Positions 6,966 to 9,151 of a DNA stretch of 9,151 bases are shown here, one piece after another. Location of the stretch: the NCBI GenBank assembly GCA_030688705.1, contig JAUYJH010000016.1, forward strand, positions 1 through 9,151, read 5' to 3'. The notes beneath the pieces are model-generated. The model worked only from the letters and a program-made list of their open reading frames with translations, was not told the DNA's origin and made no database searches. Both the position numbers and the translations under genes were made by a program. This DNA comes from Deltaproteobacteria bacterium (GTDB taxonomy: Bacteria > UBA10199 > SPLOWO2-01-44-7). Positions within the stretch are counted from its first letter, which is position 1, and each line of letters starts with the position of its first letter.

Positions 6966-8240
6966 ATGATTCAAAAAGCGCCGCTGGCGGAAAGATTGCG
7001 GCCCAAAACTCTAGAAGAAATGGTGGGACAATCTCACCTTTTGGGCGAGGGGAAACCGCTATCGATATTACTTAATGCCGATAAAATTCCTTCGCTGATT
7101 TTCTGGGGGCCGCCGGGAACCGGCAAAACGACATTGGCTAAACTGATCGCCACACAGACACGCGCCAAGTTTCATCACCTCTCTGCCGTGTTGGCGGGGA
7201 TTCAAGACCTGCGCAATGTGGTCTTGGGCATTGAAAAAGAAAAAGGGGAGGCATCTTACTTCGCAAACTCTTCGAGTTTGCTTCGCGCGACAGCACAGCT
7301 GCCGCTTGACGTTCAACACCATCACATCTTATTTATTGATGAAATCCACCGCTGGAACAAGGCCCAGCAAGATGCCCTTTTGCCCTATGTGGAAAATGGC
7401 ACGATCACGCTGATTGGCGCCACCACGGAAAATCCCTCTTTTGAGGTGATCGGGCCCCTTCTCTCCCGATGCAAAGTTTATGTTTTGAATCCGTTGAATG
7501 AGGAGGAATTGAAAACGATTGCGAAACGGGGATTGCAAGAACTGAATAGGGAAATTGCCGAGGATGCCTTGGCGTTTGTGGTTCAAACCTCTGATGGCGA
7601 TGCAAGAAGGGTTCTGAACACACTGGAGATTGCTTCAACGCTCGCACGATCGTCCGAGTGTACTATCGTGCTAAAAGATATCGAAGCGGCGGTGCAACGC
7701 AAAAGTCTTCCCTACGACAAAACCGGAGAAGAACATTACAACGTCGTCTCGGCCTTCATCAAAAGCATGCGCGGTTCGGATGCCGATGCGGCGGTCTATT
7801 ATTTGGCCCGCATGTATGAAGCCGGAGAAGACCCGCGGTTTATCGCTCGCCGGATGGTGATTTTTGCGAGCGAAGACGTCGGCAACGCCGACCCGGAAGC
7901 GCTTCGTGTCGCGGTGGCGGTATTTCAGGCTTATGAAATTGTGGGACAGGCCGAAGGATGGATTCCCTTGGCACAGGCGGCCACTTATCTGGCAAAAGCG
8001 CCCAAATCCAATGCCAGTTATATGGCCTACAAAATGGCCAAGGCCGATGTGGAGGAGCTTGGGGTACTGCCGGTCCCTCTTCACTTGAGAAACGCTCCGA
8101 CAAAATTGATGAAAGAAATGGATTATGGAAAAGGATATCGCTACGCCCACACCGACTCCAATCAAGCCAAGGATCAACAGCATTTACCGGATAAACTGAA
8201 GGGAAAACGGTATTACAATTTTAAAAAAACATCTCTTTGA
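6966..8240 (+). CDS. rarA: Replication-associated recombination ATPase RarA (MgsA/WRNIP1 family)
   Basis: RarA is a clamp-loader-like AAA+ ATPase that acts at stalled replication forks in the cytoplasm. The 424 residues contain Walker A GPPGTGKT (48-55), Walker [12 protein letters not shown] (122-132), sensor 1 GATTENPSF (151-159) and [11 protein letters not shown] (211-221). The C-terminal tetramerisation region has SEDVGNADP (302-310), [10 protein letters not shown] and [16 protein letters not shown]. Compared with my recollection of E. coli RarA (447 residues), the stretch between the ATPase start and Walker B is about 20 residues longer (about 95-118). The DNA there contains a perfect palindrome (see the repeat at 7263-7281). 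The C-terminus is shorter, ending just after RYY. The ATG at 6966 gives the normal family N-terminus, but no Shine-Dalgarno site is visible. Its last 20 bases overlap the end of uppP on the other strand. Confidence 0.96.
   Translation: MIQKAPLAERLRPKTLEEMVGQSHLLGEGKPLSILLNADKIPSLIFWGPPGTGKTTLAKLIATQTRAKFHHLSAVLAGIQDLRNVVLGIEKEKGEASYFANSSSLLRATAQLPLDVQHHHILFIDEIHRWNKAQQDALLPYVENGTITLIGATTENPSFEVIGPLLSRCKVYVLNPLNEEELKTIAKRGLQELNREIAEDALAFVVQTSDGDARRVLNTLEIASTLARSSECTIVLKDIEAAVQRKSLPYDKTGEEHYNVVSAFIKSMRGSDADAAVYYLARMYEAGEDPRFIARRMVIFASEDVGNADPEALRVAVAVFQAYEIVGQAEGWIPLAQAATYLAKAPKSNASYMAYKMAKADVEELGVLPVPLHLRNAPTKLMKEMDYGKGYRYAHTDSNQAKDQQHLPDKLKGKRYYNFKKTSL
7263..7281. repeat. In-frame palindrome within the extra segment of RarA
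   Basis: GCAAACTC (7263-7270) and GAGTTTGC (7274-7281) are perfect reverse complements separated by TTC. The palindrome lies in the codons for residues of roughly 100-106, inside a stretch (about 95-118, nucleotides 7248-7319) that has no counterpart in E. coli RarA as I recall it. The encoded text is low-complexity ([12 protein letters not shown]). It looks like a short palindromic element inserted in frame, although divergence within the family could also explain it. Confidence 0.5.
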
Positions 8241-9084
8241 TCAAGACCAGCGTGCCAGCCGCCCAGCAATAATAAGAAAAGAAAAAGAATTTTTTACGGC
8301 GCACAATCTCCAACAGGATTGGAATACAAAAGTACCCGCTCACCCCGGCCACAATGGAGCCGAACACCGCCGCAAGGATTGCGCCCGGCGGCAGATTTAA
8401 TATCTTCGGAATGTCCATGATGAGCGTCACCGCCGTCAGCGGGATCATCATCAGGAAAGAAAACCGAAAGGCAAGTTCCGGCTTGAAGCGAAGAAAAAGG
8501 CCCGTGGAAATCGTCACGCCGGAGCGGGAAATGCCGGGCAAAACGGAAAAAATCTGGGCCAGCCCCACTAACAAAGCCTGTTTAAAGCCTATTTTTTCGA
8601 CGTTCAGCGTGTCCCCGTGAATCCGGCGCGTTGTGCTGATCACAAACCCGGTGATGATGAGTAAAATGGCGACCACGATCGTGTCGGAAAAAATATCGGA
8701 GAAAAATGGGCCAAATTTGGCGGTGATAAACCCCGCCGGCAACACGCCCAAAATAATCAACGGCCCCATTTTTTTGGCATTGCCGGTGTGGACCATGGGG
8801 GGATGCGCGGCAGAAACGTCCTGCTCTCCTTCCAGTTTTTGGCGCCATTTGGGAAACCAGACGCCGAACAGACATTCCAGATCTTTTTTGAAGAAAAAAA
8901 TCGCGGCAACGAGCGTGCCAAAATGAAGCGCCACATCAAAAGCGGCCAATGTTTTGACCGATTCCCGGATGCCGAGCCAGCTTTCGGCGATCACCAGATG
9001 GGCGGAGCTGGACACGGGAAAAAATTCGGTCACCCCCTGCACCAGCCCCAGAATAATCCCCTTGATCCAAGTGAATTCCGTCAT
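8221..9084 (-). CDS. uppP: Undecaprenyl-diphosphate phosphatase UppP (BacA)
   Basis: This integral inner-membrane enzyme converts undecaprenyl diphosphate to the monophosphate, recycling the lipid carrier for peptidoglycan and other surface polymers. It can also confer bacitracin tolerance. The 287 residues hold both signature regions: QGVTEFFPVSSSAHL (16-30, with E20, S25-S27 and H29) and PGISRSG (183-189, with R187). About seven or eight hydrophobic segments span the rest. A charged loop at about 80-106 is slightly long. The residue before GVTEF is Q, as in many family members, where E. coli has E. The ATG at 9084 gives the usual short lead before the first motif, but no Shine-Dalgarno site precedes it. 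The gene converges on rarA, and the last codons overlap by 20 bp. Confidence 0.97.
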   Translation of the reverse strand: MTEFTWIKGIILGLVQGVTEFFPVSSSAHLVIAESWLGIRESVKTLAAFDVALHFGTLVAAIFFFKKDLECLFGVWFPKWRQKLEGEQDVSAAHPPMVHTGNAKKMGPLIILGVLPAGFITAKFGPFFSDIFSDTIVVAILLIITGFVISTTRRIHGDTLNVEKIGFKQALLVGLAQIFSVLPGISRSGVTISTGLFLRFKPELAFRFSFLMMIPLTAVTLIMDIPKILNLPPGAILAAVFGSIVAGVSGYFCIPILLEIVRRKKFFFFSYYCWAAGTLVLIKEMFF

Positions 9085-9137
9085 TGAGCGATTGATTTAA
9101 GGACAAGACTATGGGAAGTCAAATTGAAAAGGACCAT

Positions 9138-9151
9138 GGACAGAGGACAGA
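9138..9151. repeat. Two tandem GGACAGA units at the right window edge
   Basis: GGACAGA occurs at 9138-9144 and again at 9145-9151, where the window ends. A related GGAC precedes it at 9131. This may be the first part of a longer short-period tandem repeat upstream of uppP, but only two units are visible. Confidence 0.35.

Noticed and set aside
6966..8240. A DNA polymerase III clamp-loader subunit instead of RarA
   Set aside because: The ATPase core is related, but WRNIP1/MgsA-specific text ([24 protein letters not shown]) identifies RarA.
9111..9151. Start of a plus-strand gene (ATG at 9111, open to the edge)
   Set aside because: Only 13 codons are visible, no ribosome-binding site precedes it, and it runs into a tandem repeat.

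Overview
This window is an ordinary-density chromosomal segment of a Gram-negative bacterium. It holds six protein genes, all apparently intact. The pairing of an injectisome export gate (SctV) with SecA, UppP, a LytM-type peptidase and a PP2C phosphatase, plus a -24/-12 (sigma-54) promoter and several short palindromic repeats, suggests a deltaproteobacterium-like lineage. That placement is inference; I cannot name a genus. No rRNA, tRNA, CRISPR array, insertion sequence or phage gene was seen, and no gene-free stretch exceeds 300 bases.

Layout: four genes lie on the minus strand and read right to left: a PP2C phosphatase (6095-6901), an M23/LytM peptidase (5094-6041), secA (2382-5045) and sctV (52-2214). 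A 64-bp divergent intergenic region (6902-6965) separates this block from rarA on the plus strand (6966-8240). rarA converges on, and overlaps by 20 bp, uppP on the minus strand (8221-9084). The last 67 bases hold only the upstream flank of uppP and the start of a short tandem repeat.

Function: the genes centre on the envelope and on secretion. SecA drives Sec-dependent export, the M23 enzyme trims or remodels peptidoglycan, UppP recycles the undecaprenyl carrier for wall synthesis, PP2C removes Ser/Thr phosphates, and SctV is the inner-membrane export gate of a type III injectisome. RarA is a replication-fork maintenance ATPase. sctV is the only type III gene visible, so any partners must lie left of position 1 or elsewhere.

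The most interesting part is the 167-bp secA-sctV gap. It contains a terminator-like near-palindrome, an exact match to the sigma-54 core consensus, and an 11-bp perfect inverted repeat whose downstream arm contains the sctV ribosome-binding site. The geometry suggests that only transcripts starting at the sigma-54 promoter would leave that site free, while readthrough from secA would bury it. Other points worth checking are an in-frame palindrome-bearing insertion of about 20 residues between the Walker A and Walker B motifs of RarA, and a palindromic repeat filling the gap before secA and ending 4 bp from its start codon. I do not see a clearly new multi-gene system.
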